From an uncultured Pseudomonadota bacterium (GTDB taxonomy: Bacteria; Pseudomonadota; Gammaproteobacteria; Burkholderiales; Eutrophovitaceae): 40,693 nucleotides of DNA. A model generated the notes under the pieces. The model made no database searches, was not told where the DNA came from, and was given only the letters and a program-made list of their open reading frames with translations. Position numbers and translations under genes: made by a program. How positions within the stretch are numbered: the stretch's first letter is position 1; each line of letters starts with the position of its first letter. Below are positions 26,052 through 35,370 of this stretch, one piece after another. Where the stretch lies: positions 1 through 40,693 of the forward strand of contig CALJLA010000058.1 of NCBI GenBank assembly GCA_937983055.1. The letters run 5' to 3'.

Positions 26052-26873
26052 TCAGTAAATTTGCCGCTCGAGGTGCGCCTGGTGCAGGATCACCGTGGCC
26101 AGTTCCTCGATCGAGCGGGTCGTGGTGTCCAGCACCGGAATGCCTTCCTGGCGCATCAGGGCCTCGGCCGCGCGGACCTCGCGCTCGCAACTCTCGAGCG
26201 AGGCATAGCCGCTGCCCGGACGCCGCTCCTCGCGAATGCGGTGCAGCCGGTCCGGCCGGATCGTCAGGCCGAACAGCTTTCCGCGAAACTTTTCCAGGGA
26301 CGAGGGCAGCTTCATGGATTTGAAATCCTCCGGAATCAGCGGGTAGTTCGCAGCCCGGATGCCGTACTGCAGGGCAAGGTACAGGCAGGTCGGCGTCTTG
26401 CCGCTGCGCGATACCCCGACCAGCACCACGTTGGCGTTGTGCAGCTCCTTAACCGACAGGCCGTCGTCGCAGGCCATCGCGAAGTTCACGGCATCCATCC
26501 GCGTGTAGTAATTGTTGTTGCGCACCGCATGGGAACGACCCACGGTGTGGGAGGAGCGCACCCGGAGCTCCGCCTCCATCGGTGCGATGAACACCTGGAA
26601 GCAGTCCAGGTACAGGGCATTGGCCCGTTGCAGGATGCCGGACAGCGCGGGGTCGACCAGGGTGCTGAAGATGATCGGGCGGGCCCCGTCGCGCACACCC
26701 GCCAGGTCGATCTGGATGACCGCTTCCTTGGCCTTGTCCTCCGAATCCACGAAAGGAAGGGTGATCTCGGTGAAGGCCACGTCGTCGAACTGGGTGAGCA
26801 GGCTGTGCCCGAGCATTTCCGCGGTGATGCCGGTGCGGTCGGAGACGAAGAAGGCGGTACGCTTGGGATTCAT
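26052..26873 (-). CDS. ppsR: PEP synthase regulatory protein (bifunctional kinase/pyrophosphorylase)
   Basis: This 273-residue DUF299-family protein inactivates PEP synthase by ADP-dependent phosphorylation and reactivates it by Pi-dependent pyrophosphorylysis. The N-terminal AFFVSDRTGITAEMLGHSLL is the family hallmark, and the Walker A-like GVSRSGKT is at residues 153-160. SKTPTCLYLA-like sequence and KLFGLTIRPDRLHRIREERRPGSGYAS follow. It is divergently arranged with its target ppsA, separated by 72 nt, which is a frequent betaproteobacterial arrangement. The gene symbol follows E. coli usage (ppsR/ydiA). Confidence 0.95.
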   Translation of the reverse strand: MNPKRTAFFVSDRTGITAEMLGHSLLTQFDDVAFTEITLPFVDSEDKAKEAVIQIDLAGVRDGARPIIFSTLVDPALSGILQRANALYLDCFQVFIAPMEAELRVRSSHTVGRSHAVRNNNYYTRMDAVNFAMACDDGLSVKELHNANVVLVGVSRSGKTPTCLYLALQYGIRAANYPLIPEDFKSMKLPSSLEKFRGKLFGLTIRPDRLHRIREERRPGSGYASLESCEREVRAAEALMRQEGIPVLDTTTRSIEELATVILHQAHLERQIY

Positions 26874-26890
26874 CGGGGGAATTTCTATCG

Positions 26891-26920
26891 TTGTTGTGGT
26901 GCACTATCGACCGGTAAAAT
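26891..26920 (+). promoter_or_regulatory. Probable ppsA promoter in the ppsR/ppsA divergent region
   Basis: A -35-like TTGTTG (26891-26896), an 18-nt spacer and a -10 TAAAAT (26915-26920) lead to an expected start near 26927. GGGGAG at 26933-26938 and the GTG start at 26946 follow, so the leader is very short. The whole 72-nt divergent region (26874-26945) must also hold the ppsR promoter. Confidence 0.5.
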
Positions 26921-26945
26921 ATCACCTTTTCCGGGGAGTCACCGA

Positions 26946-29354
26946 GTGAGCACCAAGACCACCGAACCGTATGTCGTGCCTTTCGAGGCGCTGCGGATGG
27001 GCGATGTCGAGCGGGTGGGAGGCAAGAACGCCTCGCTGGGCGAGATGATCAGCCAGCTGGCCGGCGCCGGGGTGCGCGTGCCGGGCGGTTTTGCCACCAC
27101 CGCGGCGGCTTACCGCGATTTTCTGGCACAAAGCGGGCTCAAAGAGCGCATCGACCAGGCGCTGGACACACTCGACGTCGACGACGTGGCCGCCCTGGCC
27201 GCAACCGGCGCGCAGATCCGGCAATGGATCGCCGAGGCGCCGCTCACGCCCCGGCTGCAGCAGGAAATCGAGGCGGCATACTCGGCCCTGACTGCGCGCG
27301 AAGGCGGCGACGTGTCGTTTGCCGTGCGCTCGTCGGCGACCGCAGAAGACCTGCCCGATGCCTCATTCGCCGGCCAGCAGGAAACCTTCCTGAACATTCA
27401 CGGGCTGGATAACGTCCTTTCCTCGATCCGCCATGTGTTCGCCTCGCTGTACAACGATCGCGCGATTGCCTACCGGGTTCACAAGGGATTCGAGCATGCC
27501 GGCGTGGCGCTGTCGGCGGGGGTGCAGCGCATGGTGCGCTCCGACCTCAGCGCCAGCGGCGTGATGTTCACGCTGGACACCGAATCGGGTTTCGACAAGG
27601 TGGTGTTCATTACTTCCGCCTACGGGCTGGGCGAGACGGTGGTGCAGGGTCAGGTCAATCCCGACGAGTTCTACGTGTTCAAGCCGGCGCTGGAAGCCGG
27701 CCGGCCGGCGATTCTGCGCCGCGCGCTGGGCAGCAAGGCGCTGCGCATGGTGTTCTCCGAGGACAAGCAGGCCGGCCGCTCGGTGCGCACCGAAGAGGTG
27801 TCGCCCGAAGCGCGGGCGCGGTTCTCGCTCAGCGACGCCGAAGTGGAAGAACTGGCGCGCTACGCGGTGATTATCGAGAAGCACTACCGCCGGCCGATGG
27901 ACATCGAGTGGGGCCGCGACGGCGAGGACGGCAAGCTCTACATCCTGCAGGCGCGTCCGGAAACAGTGAAGGCGGCCGAGTCGAAGGACACCCAGGAACG
28001 CTTCCGGCTGAAGAAGCGCGGCGAGGTGCTGGTCAGCGGGCGAGCGATCGGCAGCAAGATCGGCACCGGCGTGGTACGCCTGGTGAAGGATGCGTCGGAA
28101 ATGGGCCGGGTGAAACCCGGCGACGTGCTGGTGACCGACATGACCGACCCGGACTGGGAACCGGTGATGAAGAGGGCGTCCGCCATCGTCACCAATCGCG
28201 GCGGGCGCACCTGCCACGCGGCGATCATCGCGCGCGAGCTCGGCATTCCGGCGGTGGTCGGTTGCGGCGACGCCACCGAAGTCCTCGGCGAGGGCAAGAA
28301 GGTCACCGTGTCCTGCGCCGAGGGCGATACCGGGTTCGTTTACCAGGGCATTCTCGACGTCGAGGTACTGCACATCCAGCTCGACAAGCTGCCGGAACTC
28401 CCGGTCAAGATCATGATGAATGTCGGTAACCCGGAGCTCGCCTTCGACTTCCAGCGGCTTCCCAACGCCGGCGTCGGCCTGGCTCGGCTAGAGTTCATCA
28501 TTGCGCGCATGATCGGCGTGCATCCGAAGGCGGCGCTTGCCTACCCGAAACTGCCGGACGACATTCGCGAGGCGGTGGCGCAGCAGTGCGCAGGCTACGA
28601 AAGCCCGACACGCTTCTACGTGGAAAAGCTCACCGAGGGTATCGCCACGCTCGGCGCCGCCTTCTATCCCAAGCCGGTAATCGTGCGCATGTCGGACTTC
28701 AAGTCCAATGAGTATTCCAGCCTGACCGGCGGCAAGCTCTACGAGCCGGAGGAGGAGAATCCGATGCTGGGCTTCCGCGGGGCCTCGCGCTACGTGGCCG
28801 AGAGCTTTCGCGACTGCTTCGCCCTGGAGTGCGAGGCGCTGAAAAGGGTGCGCGACGACATGGGGCTTACCAACGTCGAAATCATGGTGCCGTTCGTGCG
28901 CACCGTGGCCGAGGCGCGCCGGGTGATCGAGTTGCTGGGCGAACATGGGCTGCAGCGGGGCAAGAACGGCCTGCGCGTCATCATGATGTGCGAGATTCCG
29001 TCGAACGCCATCCTGGCGGCCGACTTCCTGGAGCACTTCGACGGGTTTTCCATCGGCTCCAACGACATGACCCAGCTTACCCTCGGGCTCGATCGCGATT
29101 CCGGCATCGTGGCCGGACAGTTCGACGAACGGGACCCGGCCGTCAAGCAGATGCTGCATCTCGCGATAGACGCCTGCCGCGAGGCGAAGAAGTACGCCGG
29201 CATCTGCGGACAGGGACCCTCCGACCACCCGGATCTTGCCGAGTGGCTGATGGACCAGCACATCGACTCGATTTCGCTCAACCCGGACACGGTAGTCGAT
29301 ACCTGGCTGTTCCTCGGCAAGCACCTCGCGCAGCGCAAGGCCGCGGCGGCCTGA
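26946..29354 (+). CDS. ppsA: Phosphoenolpyruvate synthase
   Basis: This 802-residue enzyme (E. coli 792) makes PEP from pyruvate and ATP for gluconeogenesis. An N-terminal ATP-grasp-like nucleotide-binding domain starts at VGGKNASLGEMISQL. The swivelling phosphohistidine domain has GGRTCHAAIIARELGIPAVVG with catalytic His424. The C-terminal TIM barrel contains GLARLEFI and the catalytic-Cys region YAGICGQGPSDHP. The GTG at 26946, with GGGGAG before it, is chosen because the residues after it align with the family. The reading frame stays open upstream to 26007 only because it is antisense to ppsR. Confidence 0.96.
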   Translation: MSTKTTEPYVVPFEALRMGDVERVGGKNASLGEMISQLAGAGVRVPGGFATTAAAYRDFLAQSGLKERIDQALDTLDVDDVAALAATGAQIRQWIAEAPLTPRLQQEIEAAYSALTAREGGDVSFAVRSSATAEDLPDASFAGQQETFLNIHGLDNVLSSIRHVFASLYNDRAIAYRVHKGFEHAGVALSAGVQRMVRSDLSASGVMFTLDTESGFDKVVFITSAYGLGETVVQGQVNPDEFYVFKPALEAGRPAILRRALGSKALRMVFSEDKQAGRSVRTEEVSPEARARFSLSDAEVEELARYAVIIEKHYRRPMDIEWGRDGEDGKLYILQARPETVKAAESKDTQERFRLKKRGEVLVSGRAIGSKIGTGVVRLVKDASEMGRVKPGDVLVTDMTDPDWEPVMKRASAIVTNRGGRTCHAAIIARELGIPAVVGCGDATEVLGEGKKVTVSCAEGDTGFVYQGILDVEVLHIQLDKLPELPVKIMMNVGNPELAFDFQRLPNAGVGLARLEFIIARMIGVHPKAALAYPKLPDDIREAVAQQCAGYESPTRFYVEKLTEGIATLGAAFYPKPVIVRMSDFKSNEYSSLTGGKLYEPEEENPMLGFRGASRYVAESFRDCFALECEALKRVRDDMGLTNVEIMVPFVRTVAEARRVIELLGEHGLQRGKNGLRVIMMCEIPSNAILAADFLEHFDGFSIGSNDMTQLTLGLDRDSGIVAGQFDERDPAVKQMLHLAIDACREAKKYAGICGQGPSDHPDLAEWLMDQHIDSISLNPDTVVDTWLFLGKHLAQRKAAAA

Positions 29355-29385
29355 TCATCGGCGCTGCGCTTCATTCATCCGAAAC

Positions 29386-29416
29386 GGGGAACCGCGGCGC
29401 GGCTGTTGCGGTCCCC
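29386..29416 (+). terminator. GC-rich hairpin downstream of ppsA
   Basis: GGGG at 29386-29389 and ACCGC at 29391-29395 (one bulged A) pair with GCGGT at 29408-29412 and CCCC at 29413-29416. The hairpin lies 31 nt after the ppsA stop. No T-run follows, so intrinsic termination would be weak; it may mark the 3' end of the ppsA transcript. Confidence 0.3.
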
Positions 29417-29426
29417 CGGATTGGGT

Positions 29427-29432
29427 TATCAT
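29427..29432 (+). promoter_or_regulatory. Possible pyrG promoter -10 element
   Basis: TATCAT at 29427-29432 lies 28 nt before the pyrG ATG. A TTGCGG 15 nt upstream is a poor and closely spaced -35. The call rests mainly on the -10 match and on the gap between two unrelated genes. Confidence 0.25.
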
Positions 29433-29460
29433 TCATCAGGCGACCCGGAGCACACTTGGC

Positions 29461-31131
<1,671 letters not shown>

Positions 31132-31182
31132 CCCGACCCGGATGAGTGCACCGAACTGCCCGGCCTGCTCTTCGAGGGCCCG

Positions 31183-31204
31183 GTGCCCCGTTCCACCGGG
31201 GCAC
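31183..31204 (+). terminator. Perfect hairpin in the pyrG-kdsA gap
   Basis: GTGCCCCG (31183-31190) and CGGGGCAC (31197-31204) form an 8-bp stem with a 6-nt loop, 52 nt after the pyrG stop and 93 nt before kdsA. There is no following T-run. It may be a weak terminator, attenuator or mRNA processing site. No gene is seen in the 165-nt gap. Confidence 0.3.
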
Positions 31205-31296
31205 ACCGGACGAGCCCAGGCGGGCGCCGAATCAGACCGTTTGACAAGGGATCGCGCGCGCATCGGCGCAACGCTCGCGGACCCGGAGGCAGCGAC

Positions 31297-32148
31297 ATGA
31301 AGTTGTGCGGATTTGAAGCCGGGCTGGACAAGCCCATTTTTCTGATTGCGGGCCCCTGCGTGGTCGAATCGCGCGAGCTGATGATGGATGTCGCCGGCAG
31401 ACTCAAGGAAATTACCGGGCGTCTTGGCATTCCCTTCATCTTCAAGGCATCGTACGACAAGGCAAACCGCAGTTCGGGCAAGTCTTTTCGAGGCCTTGGC
31501 ATGGCGAAAGGGCTGGAGATCCTGTCCGAGGTACGCCGCCAGGTCGGCGTGCCGGTGCTAACCGACGTGCATGCCGAAGACGAGGTTCCGGAGGTTGCGG
31601 CCGCGGTCGATGTGCTGCAGACACCGGCTTTCCTGTGCCGGCAGACCGACTTCATCCGTGCGGTGGCGTCGGCCGGCAAACCGGTCAATATCAAGAAAGG
31701 CCAGTTCCTGGCGCCGCACGATATGAAGAACGTGGTGGACAAGGCGCGCGAGGCGAGCGGCACCGACAACATCCTGGTTTGCGAGCGCGGCGCCTCGTTT
31801 GGCTACAACAACCTGATTTCCGACATGCGTTCGCTTGCGATCATGCGCGAAACCGGTTGTCCGGTGGTGTTCGACGCCACCCACTCGGTACAGCTGCCGG
31901 GTGGGCAGGGCACCGCCAGCGGCGGCCAGCGTGAATTCGTGCCGGTGCTCGCCCGGGCAGCGGTGGCGACCGGGGTGGCCGGCGTGTTCATGGAAACCCA
32001 TCCGGCACCGGAGAAGGCGCTTTCGGACGGACCCAATGCCTGGCCGCTCAGGCACATGCCGGCGCTGCTCGAGACGCTCCGGGGGTTGGATGACCTGGTC
32101 AAGCGGCGTGGCTTCGAGGAAACCCGGCTGGAACCCGCAACGCTCTGA
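31297..32148 (+). CDS. kdsA: 3-deoxy-D-manno-octulosonate 8-phosphate synthase
   Basis: This 283-residue enzyme condenses PEP and arabinose 5-phosphate to KDO 8-phosphate for the lipopolysaccharide core. Family motifs are FLIAGPCVVESRELMMD, FKASYDKANRSS, KKGQFLAPHDM, CERGASFGYNNLISDMRSL and FDATHSVQLPGG. The ATG at 31297, preceded by GGAGG, is chosen over the in-frame opening at 31183 because MKLCGFEAG matches the family N-terminus. It links functionally to the lipid A genes upstream and uses PEP, which PpsA makes and enolase interconverts. Confidence 0.96.
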   Translation: MKLCGFEAGLDKPIFLIAGPCVVESRELMMDVAGRLKEITGRLGIPFIFKASYDKANRSSGKSFRGLGMAKGLEILSEVRRQVGVPVLTDVHAEDEVPEVAAAVDVLQTPAFLCRQTDFIRAVASAGKPVNIKKGQFLAPHDMKNVVDKAREASGTDNILVCERGASFGYNNLISDMRSLAIMRETGCPVVFDATHSVQLPGGQGTASGGQREFVPVLARAAVATGVAGVFMETHPAPEKALSDGPNAWPLRHMPALLETLRGLDDLVKRRGFEETRLEPATL

Positions 32149-32164
32149 TAAAAAGGAAGAACGA

Positions 32165-33448
32165 ATGAGTTCAATCGTCGACATCGTGGCCCGCGAGATC
32201 ATCGATTCGCGCGGCAACCCGACCGTGGAAGCGGATGTGCTGCTCGAGTCCGGTGTCAGCGGGCGGGCGGCGGTGCCGTCGGGTGCGTCTACCGGCACCC
32301 GCGAAGCGATCGAGCTGCGCGACGGCGACAAGAGCCGCTACGGTGGCAAGGGCGTGCTCAAGGCGGTCGAGCATGTGAACACCGAGATCTGCGAGGCCAT
32401 CGTCGGTCTGGATGCGATCGAGCAGGCCTTTATCGACCAGACCCTGATCGAGCTGGACGGCACCGAGAACAAAGGCCGGCTCGGCGCCAATGCAATGCTG
32501 GCGGTGTCGCTGGCGGTGGCCAAGGCGGCGGCCGAGGAATCGGGCCTGCCGTTGTATCGCTATCTCGGCGGCGCCGGCGGCATGCAGCTGCCGGTGCCGA
32601 TGATGAACGTGATCAACGGCGGCGCCCACGCCAACAACAGTCTCGACCTGCAGGAATTCATGATCGTGCCGGTCGGCACGGACAGCTTTCGCGAGGCGCT
32701 GCGCTGCGGCGCGGAGATTTTTCACACGCTGAAGAAGCTGATCGATCGCAAGGGCATGTCGACCACGGTGGGCGACGAGGGCGGATTCGCCCCCAGTCTG
32801 CCGAGTAACGAGGCGGCGCTCGAGATGATCATGGAAGCGATCCAGGCGGCGGGCTACACGCCGGGCTCGCAGGTGGCGATCGCGCTGGACTGCGCGAGTT
32901 CCGAGTTCTACGACAACGGCAGCTACAACCTCGAATCGGAAAAACTCGAGCTTACCGCCGCCGAGTTCGCCGACTACCTCGGCGACTGGACCCGGAAGTA
33001 TCCGATCGTGTCGATCGAGGACGGCATGGCCGAGGGCGACTGGGAGGGATGGAAAGTGCTCACCGGAAAGCTCGGCAAGAAAGTGCAGCTGGTGGGCGAC
33101 GACCTGTTCGTGACCAACACCAAGATTCTTGCCGAAGGCATCAGCCAGGGGGTCGCGAACTCGGTGCTGATCAAGATCAATCAGATTGGCACCCTGACCG
33201 AAACGTTCGCCGCCATCGAGATGGCGAAGCGCGCCGGCTACACCGCGGTAGTGTCTCACCGCTCCGGTGAAACCGAAGATACTTTCATCGCCGACCTGGC
33301 AGTGGCAGCCAATGCGCTGCAGATCAAGACCGGATCATTGTCCCGCTCCGACCGGCTGGCGAAATACAACCAGCTGCTGCGCATCGAAGAAGATCTCGGC
33401 GATTCGGCCCGCTACGCCGGGCGCGATGCCTTCTATCAGCTACGGTAA
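32165..33448 (+). CDS. eno: Enolase
   Basis: This 427-residue glycolytic and gluconeogenic enzyme interconverts 2-phosphoglycerate and PEP; in many proteobacteria it is also part of the RNA degradosome. It shows REIIDSRGNPTVE at the N-terminus, the mobile loop SGASTGTREA, VGDEGGFAPSL, SIEDGMAEGDW, the metal-binding VGDDLFVTN, the lysine motif LIKINQIGTLTE and SHRSGETED. AAGGAAG precedes the ATG at 32165. It is 16 nt from kdsA and 9 nt from ftsB, consistent with one operon. Confidence 0.97.
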   Translation: MSSIVDIVAREIIDSRGNPTVEADVLLESGVSGRAAVPSGASTGTREAIELRDGDKSRYGGKGVLKAVEHVNTEICEAIVGLDAIEQAFIDQTLIELDGTENKGRLGANAMLAVSLAVAKAAAEESGLPLYRYLGGAGGMQLPVPMMNVINGGAHANNSLDLQEFMIVPVGTDSFREALRCGAEIFHTLKKLIDRKGMSTTVGDEGGFAPSLPSNEAALEMIMEAIQAAGYTPGSQVAIALDCASSEFYDNGSYNLESEKLELTAAEFADYLGDWTRKYPIVSIEDGMAEGDWEGWKVLTGKLGKKVQLVGDDLFVTNTKILAEGISQGVANSVLIKINQIGTLTETFAAIEMAKRAGYTAVVSHRSGETEDTFIADLAVAANALQIKTGSLSRSDRLAKYNQLLRIEEDLGDSARYAGRDAFYQLR

Positions 33449-33457
33449 CCGGCGACG

Positions 33458-33757
33458 ATGCGGCTGCTCGGTCTGGTGCTGATCCTGCTCATGGGGGCCA
33501 TCCAGTATCCATTGTGGCTGGGCAAGGGCGGCTGGCTGCGCGTCTGGGAGCTGGACCGGCAGGTTGCCGCCCAGCGTGATGCGAACGAGACGGCCGCCGC
33601 ACGCAATGCCGCGCTCGAGGCGGAAGTGCTTGACCTCAAGGAAGGTTACGCCGCCGTCGAAGAGCGTGCCCGCACCGAACTCGGCATGATCAAGTCGGAC
33701 GAGATCTTTTTCCAGGTGCTGGACCCGCGACCGGCGCCGGCGCGCACGCCGCGCTGA
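33458..33757 (+). CDS. ftsB: Cell division protein FtsB
   Basis: This 99-residue bitopic membrane protein has an N-terminal transmembrane helix (about residues 3-21). A periplasmic coiled coil follows (about 32-70, ELDRQVAAQRDANETAAARN) with the conserved G-Y-x-x-x-E-E-x-A-R element (EGYAAVEERARTELGMIKSDEIFF). FtsB forms the FtsQLB complex that activates septal wall synthesis. The eno-ftsB neighbourhood is standard in proteobacteria. Its stop is 1 nt from the stop of the convergent mobA gene, with no room for a dedicated terminator. Confidence 0.93.
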   Translation: MRLLGLVLILLMGAIQYPLWLGKGGWLRVWELDRQVAAQRDANETAAARNAALEAEVLDLKEGYAAVEERARTELGMIKSDEIFFQVLDPRPAPARTPR

Positions 33758-33758
33758 C

Positions 33759-34391
33759 TCAGTCGTCGCCGCGCTCGGCGGCGTGCAGCTCGTCCAGCGT
33801 ATTGAAGTTGCCGAAGGCTTCCGCCTCGTCGTCGAAGCGCACCTCGCGTACGGTGAGGCTCGCGTACCAGGCGTCGATCTTGCGTCCGCCGCCGTCGAGA
33901 TAGGCCTGCAGATGCGGCAGCAGGCGCCGCCGCGCCAGGCAGAACACCGGGTGCGCCTGTTCGCCGGTGCGCGCCACGGCCAGATCTACCGATTCGTCCG
34001 CCAGCGGCCGGGACAGCCTTTCCACCAGATCGAGCGGCAGAAACGGCGAATCGCAGGGCACGGTGACGACAAATTGCGTCGTCGCCGCGCCCAGCCCCCG
34101 GTGCAGGCCGGCCAGCGGCCCGGCAAAGCCGGCGACCGTGTCGGCGATCACCTCGCAGCCGAGCGCCCGGTATCGCTCGAGGTTCTGGTTGGCGTTGATG
34201 AGCACCGTGGCGACCTGCGGGCGCAGCCGCTCCAGCGCCCACTGGATGAGAGGGCGGCCGCGAAATGCCTGCAGGCCCTTGTCGACGCCGCCCATGCGTC
34301 GCCCCTGGCCCCCGGCGAGCACCAGCCCGGTGACGTCGCGGCGCGCAGGATGCCGGTTCGCGCGCAGAGCCGGTGTGCCGCCGCCTGCCAC
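33759..34391 (-). CDS. mobA: Molybdenum cofactor guanylyltransferase MobA
   Basis: This protein of about 210 residues transfers GMP from GTP to Mo- (or W-) molybdopterin, forming the MGD cofactor that dimethyl-sulfoxide-reductase-family enzymes use. The nucleotide-binding signature LAGGQGRRMGGVDKG is at residues 25-39. Further motifs are INANQN, CDSPFLP and the C-terminal NFNTLDEL. The annotated start is GTG at 34391, which leaves a poorly conserved 20-residue N-terminus; a GTG at residue 20 is an alternative. It lies 3 nt downstream of fdhD on the same strand, so both cofactor genes are probably one unit serving the formate dehydrogenase next door. Confidence 0.93.
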   Translation of the reverse strand: MAGGGTPALRANRHPARRDVTGLVLAGGQGRRMGGVDKGLQAFRGRPLIQWALERLRPQVATVLINANQNLERYRALGCEVIADTVAGFAGPLAGLHRGLGAATTQFVVTVPCDSPFLPLDLVERLSRPLADESVDLAVARTGEQAHPVFCLARRRLLPHLQAYLDGGGRKIDAWYASLTVREVRFDDEAEAFGNFNTLDELHAAERGDD

Positions 34392-34394
34392 CCG

Positions 34395-35285
34395 TCAGTC
34401 GCCGCCGCCAGGTGTTGCGGGCACATCGGCCGGCGTCTGCGATGCGGCAACCGATGACCTGAGGAAACGGTGTGCGCCGGTGAACAGCAGATAATGCCGG
34501 CCGGTGGCGCGCCCGATCATGGTCAAGCCGACCTTGCGCGCGATCTCGTAACCCATCTGGGTGAGGCCCGAGCGCGATATCAGGATCGGTACCCGCATCT
34601 GCGCGCATTTGATGACCATCTCCGAGGTGAGGCGGCCGGTGGTGTAGAAAATCTTGTCGTCGCCGGCCACGCCGTCGAGCCACATCAGTCCGGCGATGGC
34701 ATCCACCGCGTTGTGGCGGCCGACGTCCTCGATGAAGTAGACGAGTTCGGTCCCCGCTGCCAGCGCGCAGCCGTGCACCGCACCGGCCTCGCGGTAGATG
34801 GTTTCGCGCTTGCGGATATTTTCCAGCAAGCCATGCAGCGTCGGCTCGGCAAGGCGTGCCCCGGCATCGAGCTCGAGCGCATCGAGTTCCTCCATCAGAT
34901 CGCCGAACACCGTGCCTTGGCCGCAGCCGGTGGTGACGGTGCGCTTGGCGAGACGCCTGCCCACGTCGCCGATGCCGCCGCGGGTGGTGATCGCGCAGGC
35001 GCCGGTTTCCCAGTCCACCTGCACTGACTCGATCTCTTCCAGTCGCGTCGCCAGCCGCTGATTGCGAAGATACCCGAGCGCCAGCGCCTCGGGCGCCTGG
35101 CCGAGCGTCATCAGGGTCACCAGCTCGCGCTTGTCCAGGTACAGGGTCAGCGGGCGTTCGCCGGCAATGGCGGTGGCCACCCGTTCGCCGCGTTCGTTCT
35201 GCGCGCTTACCGAGAAGGTGAGCGTGGTGCTGGCCCTGGACAGCCGCGGGCGCGCTGCGCTGTCCGAAGCGCTCATGCAGGGCAT
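34395..35285 (-). CDS. fdhD: Formate dehydrogenase accessory sulfurtransferase FdhD
   Basis: This protein of about 296 residues transfers sulfur from IscS to the Mo/W-bisMGD cofactor, which is needed for formate dehydrogenase activity. The conserved Cys121 loop reads TTGCGQGTVFGDL. The second cysteine of the E. coli Cys121-x-x-Cys124 motif is Gly here. VHGCALA, FIEDVGRHNAVDAIAG and TTGRLTSEMVIKCAQM are the other hallmarks. The start is ATG at 35285, with a second ATG three codons later. It is divergent from the formate dehydrogenase genes, sharing an 85-nt upstream region. Confidence 0.94.
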   Translation of the reverse strand: MPCMSASDSAARPRLSRASTTLTFSVSAQNERGERVATAIAGERPLTLYLDKRELVTLMTLGQAPEALALGYLRNQRLATRLEEIESVQVDWETGACAITTRGGIGDVGRRLAKRTVTTGCGQGTVFGDLMEELDALELDAGARLAEPTLHGLLENIRKRETIYREAGAVHGCALAAGTELVYFIEDVGRHNAVDAIAGLMWLDGVAGDDKIFYTTGRLTSEMVIKCAQMRVPILISRSGLTQMGYEIARKVGLTMIGRATGRHYLLFTGAHRFLRSSVAASQTPADVPATPGGGD

Positions 35286-35370
35286 GCGGGAGCATTCATT
35301 GGCGCATTATCTCAGAGCGGCGCGCGGCTGCGCCCGGCGGGCTGGTTGTGCGACACTGTGACCCGGACAC
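35286..35370. promoter_or_regulatory. Divergent intergenic region between fdhD and the formate dehydrogenase operon
   Basis: The 85-nt region must contain the start signals for both directions. On the minus strand GATAAT (35311-35306) lies 20 nt before the fdhD ATG and could be a -10, but no matching -35 is visible. No clear plus-strand promoter or transcription factor site could be recognised. Confidence 0.25.

Noticed and set aside
26007..26945. A 313-codon N-terminal extension of the ppsA frame
   Set aside because: This part is antisense to ppsR, lacks similarity to PEP synthase, and a GTG with GGGGAG sits at the family start.
31183..31296. A 38-residue N-terminal extension of KdsA
   Set aside because: The extension is Arg/Gly-rich with no family similarity, and GGAGG precedes the ATG at 31297.
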